A stretch of 64,000 nucleotides of DNA from an uncultured Draconibacterium sp. (GCF_963675065.1 NZ_OY775905.1:1438501-1502500), one strand, 5' to 3'; positions 45,321 through 55,132 are shown, counted from the stretch's first letter. The notes: generated from the sequence alone by a model not told the origin. Numbers and translations are program-made.

Positions 45321-45990
45321 TCTTCAATAATTTATTTAATCCCTGCTTATCGAGCAGTGTAACAGTTTTCTTTTCAATTTTTATCAGTTTTTCATCTTGC
45401 ATTTCGCCAAGAACGCGCGCCAGCGATGGCCGGGTTACTCCAAACATCTCAGCCAGTTGCTGCTGTGTGTTTTTTAGCTCAAACGAATGATATAAATCGC
45501 CCGTCTGCTGAAGCAAAAAATGCGTAACTTTCTCCTTAATGGTTTTAAAACTCAGAAAATGCAATTTCTGCGAAAGAAACTGTGCCCGGGTTGAAATGCT
45601 GTTCAAATAGTTACGCAACAATCGTGTATTCATTTGCAATAATTTCAGGAACTCAACAACGGGAATAGCCAGTAACTCCGCCTTTTTATTAGCAGTTACG
45701 GTAACCGGAAATTTATTCTCTTTACCAAACAAAAAAGCAGCTGCCAACGGACGCGGCGCTTCAATGTCCTCTATTTTTACCGTTTTCCCCGAGTAATCGA
45801 TCATCTCGCCCCTAACACTTCCGGAAAGCACAACAAACAGATTGGCCACTTCCTCGCCTCCCTGCACAACAATTGCATCCTTTTCGAATTTGCGAACCTG
45901 GTAGTGAATTTTTGAGAATAACGCCCGGCACTCCTCATCAGGAATACCATGAAACAACGGACTTTTAACAAGAATTGAATAATCTATCAT
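45313..45990 (-). CDS. hcpR: Crp/Fnr family regulator, HcpR-like
   Basis: 225 residues: a cyclic-nucleotide-binding-fold domain (VQGGEEVANLFVVLSGSVRGEM, APRPLAAAFLFG) and a C-terminal winged helix (NTQQQLAEMFGVTRPSLARVLGEMQDEKLIKIE). No N-terminal cysteine cluster is present, so it is not a classic FNR oxygen sensor. HcpR proteins of Bacteroidota control hcp in response to nitric oxide. The divergent ferredoxin-hcp pair and the palindrome in between support that name. It overlaps pgeF by 8 bases. Confidence 0.82.
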   Translation of the reverse strand: MIDYSILVKSPLFHGIPDEECRALFSKIHYQVRKFEKDAIVVQGGEEVANLFVVLSGSVRGEMIDYSGKTVKIEDIEAPRPLAAAFLFGKENKFPVTVTANKKAELLAIPVVEFLKLLQMNTRLLRNYLNSISTRAQFLSQKLHFLSFKTIKEKVTHFLLQQTGDLYHSFELKNTQQQLAEMFGVTRPSLARVLGEMQDEKLIKIEKKTVTLLDKQGLNKLLKNG

Positions 45991-45991
45991 T

Positions 45992-46009
45992 TTGTAACAA
46001 TTGATACAT
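45992..46009. promoter_or_regulatory. Probable HcpR operator
   Basis: TTGTAAC-AATT-GATACAT is a near-palindrome of the Crp/Fnr/HcpR type (TTGTnAC-N4-GTnACAA). It lies one base upstream of the hcpR start and just before the -33 region of the divergent promoter, so it could control both directions. Confidence 0.6.
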
Positions 46010-46010
46010 T

Positions 46011-46037
46011 TTGCCTAACACCGGCAACCTACTTTTG
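46011..46037 (+). promoter_or_regulatory. Promoter of the ferredoxin-hcp pair
   Basis: TTG (46011-46013), 16 bases, then TACTTTTG (46030-46037). The start codon is 32 bases downstream. The operator overlaps its upstream edge. Confidence 0.6.
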
Positions 46038-46068
46038 TTGCGTAAACTTAAAGAAAAGAACAAGAAAG

Positions 46069-46950
46069 ATGATACGAGAGATAATTAAAATTGACGAGGA
46101 TTTGTGCAACGGATGCGGTAACTGTGTTCCGAATTGCCACGAAGGAGCCTTGCAAATTACCGAAGGCAAAGCACGACTAATCAGTGAGTTAATGTGCGAC
46201 GGACTGGGAGCTTGTATTGGTCATTGTCCGGAAGGAGCGATTACCATTGAAGAGCGCGAAGCCGATGCTTACGACGAAATTGCCACTATTTCGCAAATGG
46301 TAAAACAAGGAAAAGCCACGATGTTTGCACACTTAAAACATTTGCAGGATCATAACGAAACAGGCTATTTGCAGCAGGCACTGGGTTTTATAAAAGCCAA
46401 TCGCGAGGCCATGCCTTTCGAAATAAGCGAAGTGCACGAATTGCTTCACGGAGCTAAAGAAGAACAAGCTTCGGATGGTGGTTGCGCTACCGGCGGATGT
46501 CCGGGATCGGCGCCAATGGCTTTTGATGCAGGTGCTTTAAAAATGGCTGCTCCGGCAACAGATACACCATCGGAACTTACCCAGTGGCCGGTGCAAATGC
46601 ATCTGATCAATCCGGCAGCAAGCTATTTCCAGGGCGCCGATTTGTTGGTAGCTGCCGACTGTGCTGGTTTTGCTTACGGTAATTTCCATAACGACTTTAT
46701 TAAAGGCCGCAAAATGGTAATCGCCTGCCCAAAGCTCGATCAGGGAAAGGATATCTATGTGCAGAAACTGGTGAGTTTAATTGACGAATCAAGAGTAAAC
46801 ACAATAACCGTTGTAATTATGGAAGTACCATGTTGCGGAGGATTGTCGCAAATGGTAAAAATGGCCACTCAAATGGCATCGCGAAAGGTACCCGTTAAAG
46901 AAGTTGTGATTGGAATTAAAGGCGATGTATTAAGCGATGAATGGATGTAA
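46069..46950 (+). CDS. Ferredoxin-type 4Fe-4S protein, electron donor partner of Hcp
   Basis: 293 residues. Two 4Fe-4S motifs near the N-terminus: CNGCGNCVPNC (14-24) and CDGLGACIGHCPEGA. A ~80-residue helical middle follows, then a Cys-rich link (GGCATGGCPGS) and an alpha/beta domain (LLVAADCAGFAYGNFH, KMVIACPKLDQGKDIYVQKL, VPCCGGLSQMVKMA). Genes of this kind often precede hcp in anaerobes. It probably passes electrons to Hcp (inference). The gene lies 86 bases upstream of hcp. Confidence 0.88.
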   Translation: MIREIIKIDEDLCNGCGNCVPNCHEGALQITEGKARLISELMCDGLGACIGHCPEGAITIEEREADAYDEIATISQMVKQGKATMFAHLKHLQDHNETGYLQQALGFIKANREAMPFEISEVHELLHGAKEEQASDGGCATGGCPGSAPMAFDAGALKMAAPATDTPSELTQWPVQMHLINPAASYFQGADLLVAADCAGFAYGNFHNDFIKGRKMVIACPKLDQGKDIYVQKLVSLIDESRVNTITVVIMEVPCCGGLSQMVKMATQMASRKVPVKEVVIGIKGDVLSDEWM

Positions 46951-47036
46951 ACCACAAGAATTACTAAAAAATTTGTGATAAAATCAGAGCCCTTATCACT
47001 CAACCCAAAAAAATTAACGAATTAAAAAATAGAAAA

Positions 47037-48689
47037 ATGAGCATGTTTTGTTTTCAATGTCAGGAAGCAGCCAAAGGAACCGGCTGTACTATTGCAGGAG
47101 TTTGCGGAAAAACCAGCGATGTAGCAAATTTACAAGATACTTTACTTTACGTATTGAAAGGAATTTGCTGGTATAACGAGAAATTAAGGGCCGTTGATGC
47201 CAACCCTAAAAAAGTAGATAAAATCGTTTTCGATGGCTTGTTTAGCACCATCACCAATGCCAATTTTGATGCGGCGGTGTTTACCAAGCGTATTATCAAG
47301 GCACTTCAGTTAAGAAATGAATTGCACGTACTAAGCAAAGAAGCTGGTGTGGTTTTGCCCGAAGAACTTCCGGCCATTGCAACATGGACAGGAAATACCA
47401 CCGAAGAATTTGAAGCCAAAGCGGAAGAAGTTGGTGTTTTGAGCACAGAAAACGAAGACATCCGCTCGTTGCGCGAGTTAATTATTTACGGTGTAAAAGG
47501 TTTGGCAGCTTATGCCGAGCACGCCTACAACCTGGGAAGCCAGAAAGATGAGATTTTTGCGTTTATGCAACGAGCACTGGTTGCCACTACCGAAGATCTG
47601 AGTGTTGACGAACTGGTTGCCTTAACGTTGGAAACCGGAAAATTTGGTGTTGATGTAATGGCATTGTTAGATGCTGCCAACACCGGTTCTTACGGAAATC
47701 CTGAGGCTACAAAAGTAAATATCGGGGTGCGTAATAATCCGGCAATCTTGATTTCGGGTCACGATATGAAAGACATGGAAGAATTGCTGAAACAAACCGA
47801 AGGAACCGGCGTTGACGTATATACACACAGCGAAATGTTGCCGGCACACTACTATCCGGCTTTCAAAAAATACGAACATCTGGTGGGTAACTACGGAAAT
47901 GCATGGTGGAAACAAAATACCGAGTTCGAGAGTTTTAACGGGCCAATTCTGTTTACCACCAACTGCATCGTTCCGCCAAAAGCATCGGCAACTTATACTG
48001 ATAGAATCTACACAACCGGCGCATCAGGTCTTGATGGAGCCATCCACATTCCGGATCGTGAAAATGGCAAGATGAAAGATTTCAGCACCATCATTGAGCA
48101 CGCCAAGAAATGTGCTGCACCGCAGGAAATTGAAACCGGAGAAATTGTTGGTGGTTTTGCACACGCACAAGTATTTGCACTGGCCGACAAAATTGTTGAT
48201 GCTGTAAAAACAGGAGCCATCAAAAAGTTCTTTGTAATGGCTGGCTGCGACGGACGTATGAAAAGCCGCGACTACTACACACAATTTGCTGAGCAGCTGC
48301 CAAAAGACACCGTGATTCTTACAGCAGGTTGTGCAAAATACCGTTACAACAAACTACCTCTTGGCGATATTGGTGGTATTCCACGCGTTATCGATGCCGG
48401 ACAATGTAACGACTCATATTCGCTGGCAGTTATTGCCTTAAAACTGAAAGAGGTATTTGAACTAAACGATATTAACGAACTGCCAATTGCCTACAACATT
48501 GCCTGGTACGAACAAAAAGCAGTTATCGTGTTATTGGCACTGTTACATTTAGGCGTAAAAAATATACACTTAGGGCCAACACTTCCGGCTTTCCTTTCGC
48601 CAAACGTGGCAAATGTATTGGTTGAAAATTTCGGAATTGGCGGTATTTCAGAAGTTGAAGAAGACCTTGAGATGTTTATGACAGCATAG
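47037..48689 (+). CDS. hcp: Hybrid cluster protein (hydroxylamine/NO reductase), class I
   Basis: 550 residues. The N-terminal cluster motif is Cys5-x2-Cys8-x8-Cys17-x5-Cys23, the spacing of the [4Fe-4S] type from anaerobes rather than the [2Fe-2S] type of E. coli. Hybrid-cluster ligands lie in ISGHDMKDMEELL, YTHSEMLPAHYYP, FTTNCIVPP, MAGCDGRMKSRDYY and LTAGCAKYRYNKL. Hcp reduces nitric oxide to nitrous oxide and can reduce hydroxylamine. It probably forms an operon with the ferredoxin gene, under HcpR-like control. Confidence 0.97.
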   Translation: MSMFCFQCQEAAKGTGCTIAGVCGKTSDVANLQDTLLYVLKGICWYNEKLRAVDANPKKVDKIVFDGLFSTITNANFDAAVFTKRIIKALQLRNELHVLSKEAGVVLPEELPAIATWTGNTTEEFEAKAEEVGVLSTENEDIRSLRELIIYGVKGLAAYAEHAYNLGSQKDEIFAFMQRALVATTEDLSVDELVALTLETGKFGVDVMALLDAANTGSYGNPEATKVNIGVRNNPAILISGHDMKDMEELLKQTEGTGVDVYTHSEMLPAHYYPAFKKYEHLVGNYGNAWWKQNTEFESFNGPILFTTNCIVPPKASATYTDRIYTTGASGLDGAIHIPDRENGKMKDFSTIIEHAKKCAAPQEIETGEIVGGFAHAQVFALADKIVDAVKTGAIKKFFVMAGCDGRMKSRDYYTQFAEQLPKDTVILTAGCAKYRYNKLPLGDIGGIPRVIDAGQCNDSYSLAVIALKLKEVFELNDINELPIAYNIAWYEQKAVIVLLALLHLGVKNIHLGPTLPAFLSPNVANVLVENFGIGGISEVEEDLEMFMTA

Positions 48690-48750
48690 TAAAAGTTGAA
48701 GAGAGAGGGACAGATCTTAACCTGAGGGACAATTAGGTTGGAGTTTTTAC

Positions 48751-48782
48751 AATGGCATCTGCTACGGCGGGTGCCATTTTTT
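48751..48782 (+). terminator. Terminator after hcp
   Basis: A 12-bp stem (AATGGCATCTGC / GCGGGTGCCATT with G-T pairs) is capped by the stable tetraloop TACG and followed by six T. It lies 61 bases after the stop. Confidence 0.88.
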
Positions 48783-49097
48783 ATGTAACTGCATTATTTC
48801 AAATAACCATTGAGAATTTAAATTCTTGAAAAAGAATCCACAAAAAACAAACTACAAGTCCACGAAAGAACATCTTACACTTGGCTTTCCAGACAGAAAA
48901 TCCTTTCTCCTATAGCTGAAAAAGGATTCAAAAAAGCCACCGCCTTCGAGAAAAAACGCGAAGGTTATTTTCTGACAAGATTCCCGCCTACCGGCCGGCA
49001 GGTTTGCTTTCTTTTCATCGAATGGAAAAGAAAGAGCCCGTCTGGCTTGAAGACAAAAATCAACTTAACACCCAGATTTTCAGCAAATCCGAAAGAA
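48783..49097. other. Gap with no gene, holding one palindrome
   Basis: About 315 bases between hcp and the minus-strand kinase. CCTACCGGCCGGCAGG (48987-49002) is a near-perfect GC-rich palindrome resembling REP-type elements. No intact frame is visible. Confidence 0.5.
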
Positions 49098-52000
49098 CTA
49101 CAAATGATCGAAGACTTTGTCGTTTAACGGCACCGTAATCCAAAAAACAGAACCTTTGCCCAACGAACTTTCCACCCAAATTTTACCGTTATGCCTTTCA
49201 ATAAACTCTTTGCAAAGCATTAATCCGAGTCCGCTTCCTTTTTCGCCTTTGGTTCCCGGCGTTGTTTCCTGTTTCTCCGGCTGAAATAAATCCTTCATTC
49301 TATCGGGCTCCATTCCAATACCTTCATCACGAATTCCCAGTGTTATAAAACGATTATCCGAATTACCTTTTACAATATAAACCGAACTGTTGGGGTTGCT
49401 GAATTTTATCGCATTGGTAAGTAAATTCCTGAAAATGAGCAAAAGCATATTATTATCGGCAAACACATTTATTGATTTATCCTGAATCCGGTTTTCAATC
49501 GCAACTCCCTTTTTCTTTGCTACTCCCTCAATCTCGAAAAGAGCCACTGCAATAAAATCATCAAGAACAATTGATTTTGGAGAAAACCCGATCACTCCCC
49601 GCTGCGACCTCGACCAGTTCATCAAATTCTCGAGCAAAGCAAAAGCACCGTCTCCGGCTATTTTTAGGTTCTCAAGAATCTGCTCCATCATTTTCTTGTC
49701 GAATTTTTGGTACCCCTCGATTAACACATCAGTATACCCCAGAATTACATTAAACGGGTTTCGAAGGTCGTGAGCAATAACAGAAAATAATTTATCCTTG
49801 GTAGCATTTATTTCTGCAAGTTCGTTGGTTCGCCTTGCCACAGCCATTTCAAGTTTCTGTTTTTGCTGCTCGAGCGATCTGACACGCAAGTGATTGACAA
49901 ATAAAAAGATACAAATAAAAAATACAAACAGAATCAAAATAAACCACCAGCTTTTCCACCATGGAGGAACAATTATAATCTTCATTGCAATTCCTTCTTC
50001 GTTCCAAAGCCCATCACCGTTAGCACCTTTTACCCTCAAAACATAGGTTCCCGGATCGAGATTGGTGTAAGTTGCCTGGTGCCGTGTTCCGCAATAAATC
50101 CAATCTTCATCAAAATTCTCGAGCATATAAGCATGTTGATTTTTTGCGGGGCTCGCATAATCCAAAACACTAAAATGAAAGGTTAAAACCGATCGTTTTT
50201 CAGGAAGCTTAATCTCATCAACTTCAGAAATTACTCTTTTCAGCGGTGAGCCCGGCTCGTTCGGATAAACCACTTTGTTAAAGATCTCCAGCTCTGTAAA
50301 TTTTATAACCGGCAGATGATCGTTCTTTTTCAACTTCACGGGATTGATAATGCTAAAGCCATTGATACATCCAAAATACAAATTGTTATCCGAGTCGACC
50401 AGCACACTTCTAGGCCTGAATTCATTACTCTGCAGGCCGTCGTAGCTGTAATAACATTCAAATACTTTCTGATTATCATTGTAGCGACACAAGCCGTCCG
50501 AAGTTGAAAACCACAGATAGCCTGCGGCATCTTTTACAATACCATTCACGGTATTATCGGGCAAGCCATCATTTACTGTGAAAGAGTGGACATCTCCGGT
50601 TTTTGGGTTAAAATGATATAAACCCGACAAACTTCCCACCCAAACAGAAGTAGGACTTTCAACAAAAATATCGTAGATATTAGCCGCACTCAGCGTTTCT
50701 ATTTCTTTCGTAAACGAGCAGTTGATAAACGAGTTATTTTCGGGGAAGTACCTTACCAAACCCGAGTTAGTTCCTATAAAAAAGGATTCATCATTAGCCC
50801 TGCGAATTACGTTAACATTATTTGAAGGAAGATCGCTGTTTTCGGTATTAAACACCTCCCATTTGTTTTCTTCTGGGAAATACCGGGCAACACCTGCATT
50901 AAATGTGCCAATTAGCAAATCGGAGTCGTTGCCAAGACAAACATGAAACAGATTATCGGCTGGAATGGGAGAGTTCTCCGTATCAAACCGGGTAAACACT
51001 CGGCTTTTACCATTATAACGTACCAACCCCGATCCCCAGGTTGCTAACCAGCCGTTGCCATCCTCATCTTTAATTATCGACAACAGATAATCGTTGGGTA
51101 AATCAGAATTGGAAGTATTCAGATTGGTAAAAAAGCCGGTATTTTTATTCATTAGATTCAGTCCGCCCCCATCGGTAGCTATGGCAATGGTGCTGTCGTT
51201 AAGCTCGAGAAAAGCATTTACCATATTGTTGGTATTGCTCAAGTCTCCTCCTTTAAACTTGCTGTACGACACAATCGCCTCCCCATTCTCAGGAGCTATC
51301 TGTACTCCGTTTGCATAAGTTCCTATCCATAAATTGTTGCCGGTATCTATAAAAAGACATTCGCCCGAATAGGTTTTAGCAACCAGTGGATCAGATTTAG
51401 CAGACAAATAATGTTTAAAATGTTGTCTGTTTTTATCGAGGCAATAAATACCATCGTTTTCAACCCCTATCCAAATATTATTGTCTTTGTCGGCTACAAG
51501 GCTTAACAATCGGTTTCCCGAAATAGTACCCGGCTTGTTCGGATCGTTCCTAAAAATTTTTAACCGCTGTTCACCCTCGTTATCCCTTACCACCATAAAC
51601 AGGCCCTGCGAATAACTGGCTGCCCAAATCGTTCCCGAACGATCTTCAATAATTTTACCTATTCTTGTTTTGGAGTAATCTTCATTACCAAGACCTTTTA
51701 CAACTCGCTCAATTTCTTTTGTTTCAGTGTTTAATATTGCAAGTCCATTGGCCGAACCAAACCAAAGCCGCCCGTCGGAGGCAAGAAACACATCATCAAT
51801 AATTGAAATGCCTAAATTATTTATATGCTCAACGGTATTCTTTTGCGGGTCGAAATAAAAGATCCCGTTGGAACTGGCAATATATACCAAACCATTCTTG
51901 TCCACTTGTATAGCTCTTGCCTGAATGGGAAGATTGTGCAAACAAGACAATGAATCGTATTTAAAACTGTGCAACTTATCCAGTTTCGGATCATAAAAAC

Positions 52001-52340
52001 TTAATCCAGAATTGGATCCCACATACAAGCGGTTATTATCATCGATGCACATGGCCAGAATCAAATTATCGGGTAAGGCATTTTTTACCTGTTCTGTTTC
52101 ATCTTGCCGGTAAGTTTTAAAATGATAACCATCATAACGATTAAGGCCTTTTCGGGTTCCTATCCACATAAAACCGTTGTGATCCTGAACGATACTTGTA
52201 ACAGATGATGAAGATAAACCCTCAGCTGTTCCCAAATGATTTAAAGGAAGAAATTCGGGTTGTGCAACAACACTATTTATCTGAAAAGAAAAGATCAGAA
52301 GAATCCCGAGAATACCTATATGCCCTTGTTTTACTATCAT
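49098..52340 (-). CDS. Reg_prop (beta-propeller) sensor histidine kinase without receiver domain
   Basis: 1080 residues. Signal peptide (to ~27, VVAQ), then a two-lobed propeller of about fourteen Reg_prop repeats (for example IVQDHNGFMWIGTRKGLNRYDG, IKDEDGNGWLATWGSGLVRYNG, VKDAAGYLWFSTSDGLCRYN), and a Y_Y_Y domain (YCGTRHQATYTNLDPGTYVLRVKGANGDG). One membrane helix (~796-815) leads to HisKA with His857 (FSVIAHDLRNPFN) and HATPase (N box FRNLLTNAIKFSNP, G box GSGLGLMLCKEF). Hybrid systems of this kind normally continue into a receiver and AraC domain; this one stops after the ATPase. The signal is unknown. Confidence 0.92.
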   Translation of the reverse strand: MIVKQGHIGILGILLIFSFQINSVVAQPEFLPLNHLGTAEGLSSSSVTSIVQDHNGFMWIGTRKGLNRYDGYHFKTYRQDETEQVKNALPDNLILAMCIDDNNRLYVGSNSGLSFYDPKLDKLHSFKYDSLSCLHNLPIQARAIQVDKNGLVYIASSNGIFYFDPQKNTVEHINNLGISIIDDVFLASDGRLWFGSANGLAILNTETKEIERVVKGLGNEDYSKTRIGKIIEDRSGTIWAASYSQGLFMVVRDNEGEQRLKIFRNDPNKPGTISGNRLLSLVADKDNNIWIGVENDGIYCLDKNRQHFKHYLSAKSDPLVAKTYSGECLFIDTGNNLWIGTYANGVQIAPENGEAIVSYSKFKGGDLSNTNNMVNAFLELNDSTIAIATDGGGLNLMNKNTGFFTNLNTSNSDLPNDYLLSIIKDEDGNGWLATWGSGLVRYNGKSRVFTRFDTENSPIPADNLFHVCLGNDSDLLIGTFNAGVARYFPEENKWEVFNTENSDLPSNNVNVIRRANDESFFIGTNSGLVRYFPENNSFINCSFTKEIETLSAANIYDIFVESPTSVWVGSLSGLYHFNPKTGDVHSFTVNDGLPDNTVNGIVKDAAGYLWFSTSDGLCRYNDNQKVFECYYSYDGLQSNEFRPRSVLVDSDNNLYFGCINGFSIINPVKLKKNDHLPVIKFTELEIFNKVVYPNEPGSPLKRVISEVDEIKLPEKRSVLTFHFSVLDYASPAKNQHAYMLENFDEDWIYCGTRHQATYTNLDPGTYVLRVKGANGDGLWNEEGIAMKIIIVPPWWKSWWFILILFVFFICIFLFVNHLRVRSLEQQKQKLEMAVARRTNELAEINATKDKLFSVIAHDLRNPFNVILGYTDVLIEGYQKFDKKMMEQILENLKIAGDGAFALLENLMNWSRSQRGVIGFSPKSIVLDDFIAVALFEIEGVAKKKGVAIENRIQDKSINVFADNNMLLLIFRNLLTNAIKFSNPNSSVYIVKGNSDNRFITLGIRDEGIGMEPDRMKDLFQPEKQETTPGTKGEKGSGLGLMLCKEFIERHNGKIWVESSLGKGSVFWITVPLNDKVFDHL

Positions 52341-52726
52341 TATACAACTTACAAAACCTAATTTGCAGCAATTCTTTTACTTCAACAAGGACGTATAAAA
52401 TAGTTGAGAAGGAATTCAATATTTATTATGTATCAAGGAGTTCCAGAAATCAAACTTAAGAAATATATTTCTATCAGCAATGTGTTTTACAACCTATTTA
52501 AGGCAAAAAATACCAAAATGTCAGTTTTTAGCCATAGAATGCTCATTTTTTAGAGAGCTCCAACAAGAACAAAAGTTATCTTATCTCCTTTTTTATTCCG
52601 TTTCTAAGGGGAATTTTTGCTGAAACCGGCGGTAGTATCTGGAAATCCCTTTTTAGAGGAATTGGCTAACGATGGAGGCCGGAAGACAAATAGTAATAGA
52701 TGTGGATATTGAGTCAGGTTTTCATA
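52341..52726. other. Gap with no gene
   Basis: About 385 bases upstream of the propeller kinase and downstream of the aldolase gene. No coding frame or RNA was recognised; AT-rich sequence only. Confidence 0.45.
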
Positions 52727-52757
52727 AAAAAAGGACGGTGTATTAACCGTCCTTTTC
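52727..52757 (-). terminator. Terminator after the minus-strand aldolase gene
   Basis: AAAAGGACGGT / ACCGTCCTTTT, an 11-bp perfect stem with loop GTATTA and T-run, 27 bases after the stop. Confidence 0.88.
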
Positions 52758-52783
52758 TCTCTATATATATTGGAATTACTTTC

Positions 52784-53779
52784 TTAAGCTTTTCCTGCCG
52801 AACCCAAAACGTTTTCGTTTTTGTGTTTGTACAACTCTTTCAACGAGTCGCGAGCAGGTCCTAAGTATTTACGAGGATCGAACTCACCCGGATTTTCGTT
52901 CATTGTTTTGCGCACAGCTGCAGTCATTGCCAAACGACCATCAGAATCGATGTTAATTTTACATACTGCCGAAGAAGCCGCTTTGCGCAATTGATCTTCA
53001 GGAATACCTACAGCAGCTTTCAAATCGCCACCGTTTGCATTAATAATTTCTACCTGATCGATTGGCACAGAAGAAGAACCGTGAAGAACGATTGGGAAAC
53101 CAGGAATACGTTTTTCAATTTCTTCCAAGATCTCAAATTTCAATGGAGGAGGAACCAAAACGCCGTCTTCGTTTTTAGTACACTGCTCAGGAGTAAATTT
53201 GTGTGCTCCGTGAGAAGTACCAATCGAGATAGCCAGTGAATCAACACCGGTACGTTTTACAAAATCCTCAACCTCTTCAGGTCTTGTATAAGTTGACTCT
53301 TCGGCAACTACGTCGTCTTCAACACCTGCCAAAACACCCAACTCTCCTTCAACACTTACACCGTTTGCGTGTGCATATTCAACAACTTTTTTAGTTAACG
53401 CCACGTTTTCTTCGTAAGAATGGTGCGAACCATCAATCATTACTGAAGAAAAACCGTTATCGATACAGTCTTTACACAATTCGAAAGTATCGCCATGATC
53501 CAAGTGAAGAACAACAGGAATTTCGCAACCCAGTTCTTTTACATACTCAACAGCACCACGTGCCATGTTACGCAACAAAGTAGCGTTAGCATATTTACGC
53601 GCACCTGATGATACCTGAAGAATTACCGGTGATTTTGTATCAACACAAGCCTGAAGAATTGCCTGCATTTGCTCAAGGTTATTAAAGTTGTAAGCCGGAA
53701 CAGCATATCCGCCTTCAACTGCTTTTGCGAACATTTCTTTAGTGTTCGCTAAGCCTAAGTCTTTGTAACTTACTGCCAT
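52784..53779 (-). CDS. fba: Class II fructose-1,6-bisphosphate aldolase (class IIB-type)
   Basis: 331 residues. Class II aldolase blocks: YAVPAYNFNNLEQMQAIL, VVLHLDHGDTFELCKDCIDNGFSSVMIDGSH with the zinc-binding His, VSVEGELGVLAG, LAISIGTSHGAHKF and IVLHGSSSVPIDQVEIINANGGDLKAAVGIPEDQLRKA. It cleaves or forms fructose-1,6-bisphosphate in glycolysis and gluconeogenesis. The short form and the VPAYNFNNLEQ start put it with the Bacillus/Clostridium-like class IIB group. A second class II aldolase of the other subtype is encoded divergently 252 bases away. Confidence 0.93.
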   Translation of the reverse strand: MAVSYKDLGLANTKEMFAKAVEGGYAVPAYNFNNLEQMQAILQACVDTKSPVILQVSSGARKYANATLLRNMARGAVEYVKELGCEIPVVLHLDHGDTFELCKDCIDNGFSSVMIDGSHHSYEENVALTKKVVEYAHANGVSVEGELGVLAGVEDDVVAEESTYTRPEEVEDFVKRTGVDSLAISIGTSHGAHKFTPEQCTKNEDGVLVPPPLKFEILEEIEKRIPGFPIVLHGSSSVPIDQVEIINANGGDLKAAVGIPEDQLRKAASSAVCKINIDSDGRLAMTAAVRKTMNENPGEFDPRKYLGPARDSLKELYKHKNENVLGSAGKA

Positions 53780-53959
53780 TTTTATTCGAATTAATCTTTG
53801 GTTTTTAATTTTTTTTGCGCCGTGAAAGTAAATAAAAATCAGGGACTGAAGAGGTTTAGTTAAATACCCTAAACGATATTTAACGTTAAATAAAATAATG
53901 TTACAGCGTTAATTTTCAGATAATTTTATCCGTTTTTCACGATCATTAACAAGGAAAAA

Positions 53960-53990
53960 TTGGTTAACCTAAACTCAAATTGTAATTTTG
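53960..53990 (+). promoter_or_regulatory. Promoter of the plus-strand aldolase gene
   Basis: TTG (53960-53962), 20 bases, then TAATTTTG (53983-53990). The ATG is at 54032. Confidence 0.7.
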
Positions 53991-54031
53991 TGTTCTTATT
54001 CTATTTGATATAAAAGTAAAACGATTTAATT

Positions 54032-55108
54032 ATGGGAAAAATAGCCGAAAACGTTAAGCCGGGAGTTGTTACTGGTGCTGACGTTCAATTTATTTTCGAA
54101 GAAGCTAAAGCTAAACAATTTGCTATGCCTGCAATAAATGTTGTAGGATCTTCTTCAGTTAATGCAATTATGGAAGTTGCCAAACAGGTAAATGCTCCTG
54201 TTATGATTCAGTTTTCGAACGGTGGTGCTGCATTTAACGCAGGTAAAGGTTTAAAACTTGAAGGACACGAAGCAGCTATTTTAGGAGCTGTTGCAGGTGC
54301 AAAACACATTCACACCTTAGCTGAAGCTTACGGCGTACGTGTTATTCTGCACACCGACCACGCAGCTAAAAAATTATTGCCATGGATTGACGGTTTGTTG
54401 GATGCCAGCGAAAAAAACTTTGCCGAAACAGGAAAACCTCTTTTCAGCTCGCACATGCTTGACCTTAGCGAAGAGCCAATTGAAGAAAACATCGAGATCA
54501 GCAAAAAATACCTGGAGCGCATGTCGAAAATGGGCATGACACTGGAAATTGAATTGGGTATTACCGGTGGTGAAGAAGATGGCGTTGACAACAGCGATGT
54601 TGATGCATCGAAATTGTACACGCAACCGGAAGAAGTTTGCTACGCTTACGAAGAGTTGAGCAAAGTATCGCCAAACTTCACCATTGCGGCATCGTTTGGT
54701 AACGTGCATGGTGTATACAAACCGGGTAACGTTAAACTGACTCCAAAAATTCTTGATAACTCACAGAAGTACATCCAGGAGAAACTTGGAACTAAAGAAA
54801 AGCCGGTGAACTTTGTATTCCACGGAGGATCAGGTTCAACACACGAAGAGATTCGTGAAGCTATTTCGTACGGTGTTGTTAAAATGAACATCGATACCGA
54901 TACGCAGTGGGCATACTGGGATGGCGTTCGTGCCTTTGAAGCAGCCAACCGCGACTATCTGCAAGGACAAATTGGTAATCCTGAAGGTGACGAAAAACCA
55001 AACAAAAAATACTACGACCCACGTGTTTGGTTGCGTAAAGCAGAAGAATCAATGATTGCCCGTTTAAAAGTGGCATTCGAAGATTTAAATGCTATCGACG
55101 TTCAGTAA
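54032..55108 (+). CDS. fbaA: Class II fructose-bisphosphate aldolase (class IIA, FbaA-type)
   Basis: 358 residues, the length of E. coli FbaA. Blocks include KQFAMPAINVVGSSSVNAIMEVA, QFSNGGAAFNAGKG, RVILHTDHAAKKLLPWIDGLL, LFSSHMLDLSEEPIEENI, MTLEIELGITGGEEDGVDN, ASFGNVHGVYKPGNVKL and FVFHGGSGSTHEEIREAISYGVVKMNIDTDTQWAYW. Zinc ligands (the two His in the HTDHA and GNVHG blocks and in FHGGSG) are in place. It is likely the main glycolytic aldolase. Strong promoter and terminator; monocistronic. Confidence 0.97.
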   Translation: MGKIAENVKPGVVTGADVQFIFEEAKAKQFAMPAINVVGSSSVNAIMEVAKQVNAPVMIQFSNGGAAFNAGKGLKLEGHEAAILGAVAGAKHIHTLAEAYGVRVILHTDHAAKKLLPWIDGLLDASEKNFAETGKPLFSSHMLDLSEEPIEENIEISKKYLERMSKMGMTLEIELGITGGEEDGVDNSDVDASKLYTQPEEVCYAYEELSKVSPNFTIAASFGNVHGVYKPGNVKLTPKILDNSQKYIQEKLGTKEKPVNFVFHGGSGSTHEEIREAISYGVVKMNIDTDTQWAYWDGVRAFEAANRDYLQGQIGNPEGDEKPNKKYYDPRVWLRKAEESMIARLKVAFEDLNAIDVQ

Positions 55109-55132
55109 GAACAAATCTCGATATAAAATAGT

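Noticed and set aside
48783..49097. Decayed gene downstream of hcp
   Set aside because: Short peptide-like stretches exist in several frames, but no family pattern or consistent frame was found.
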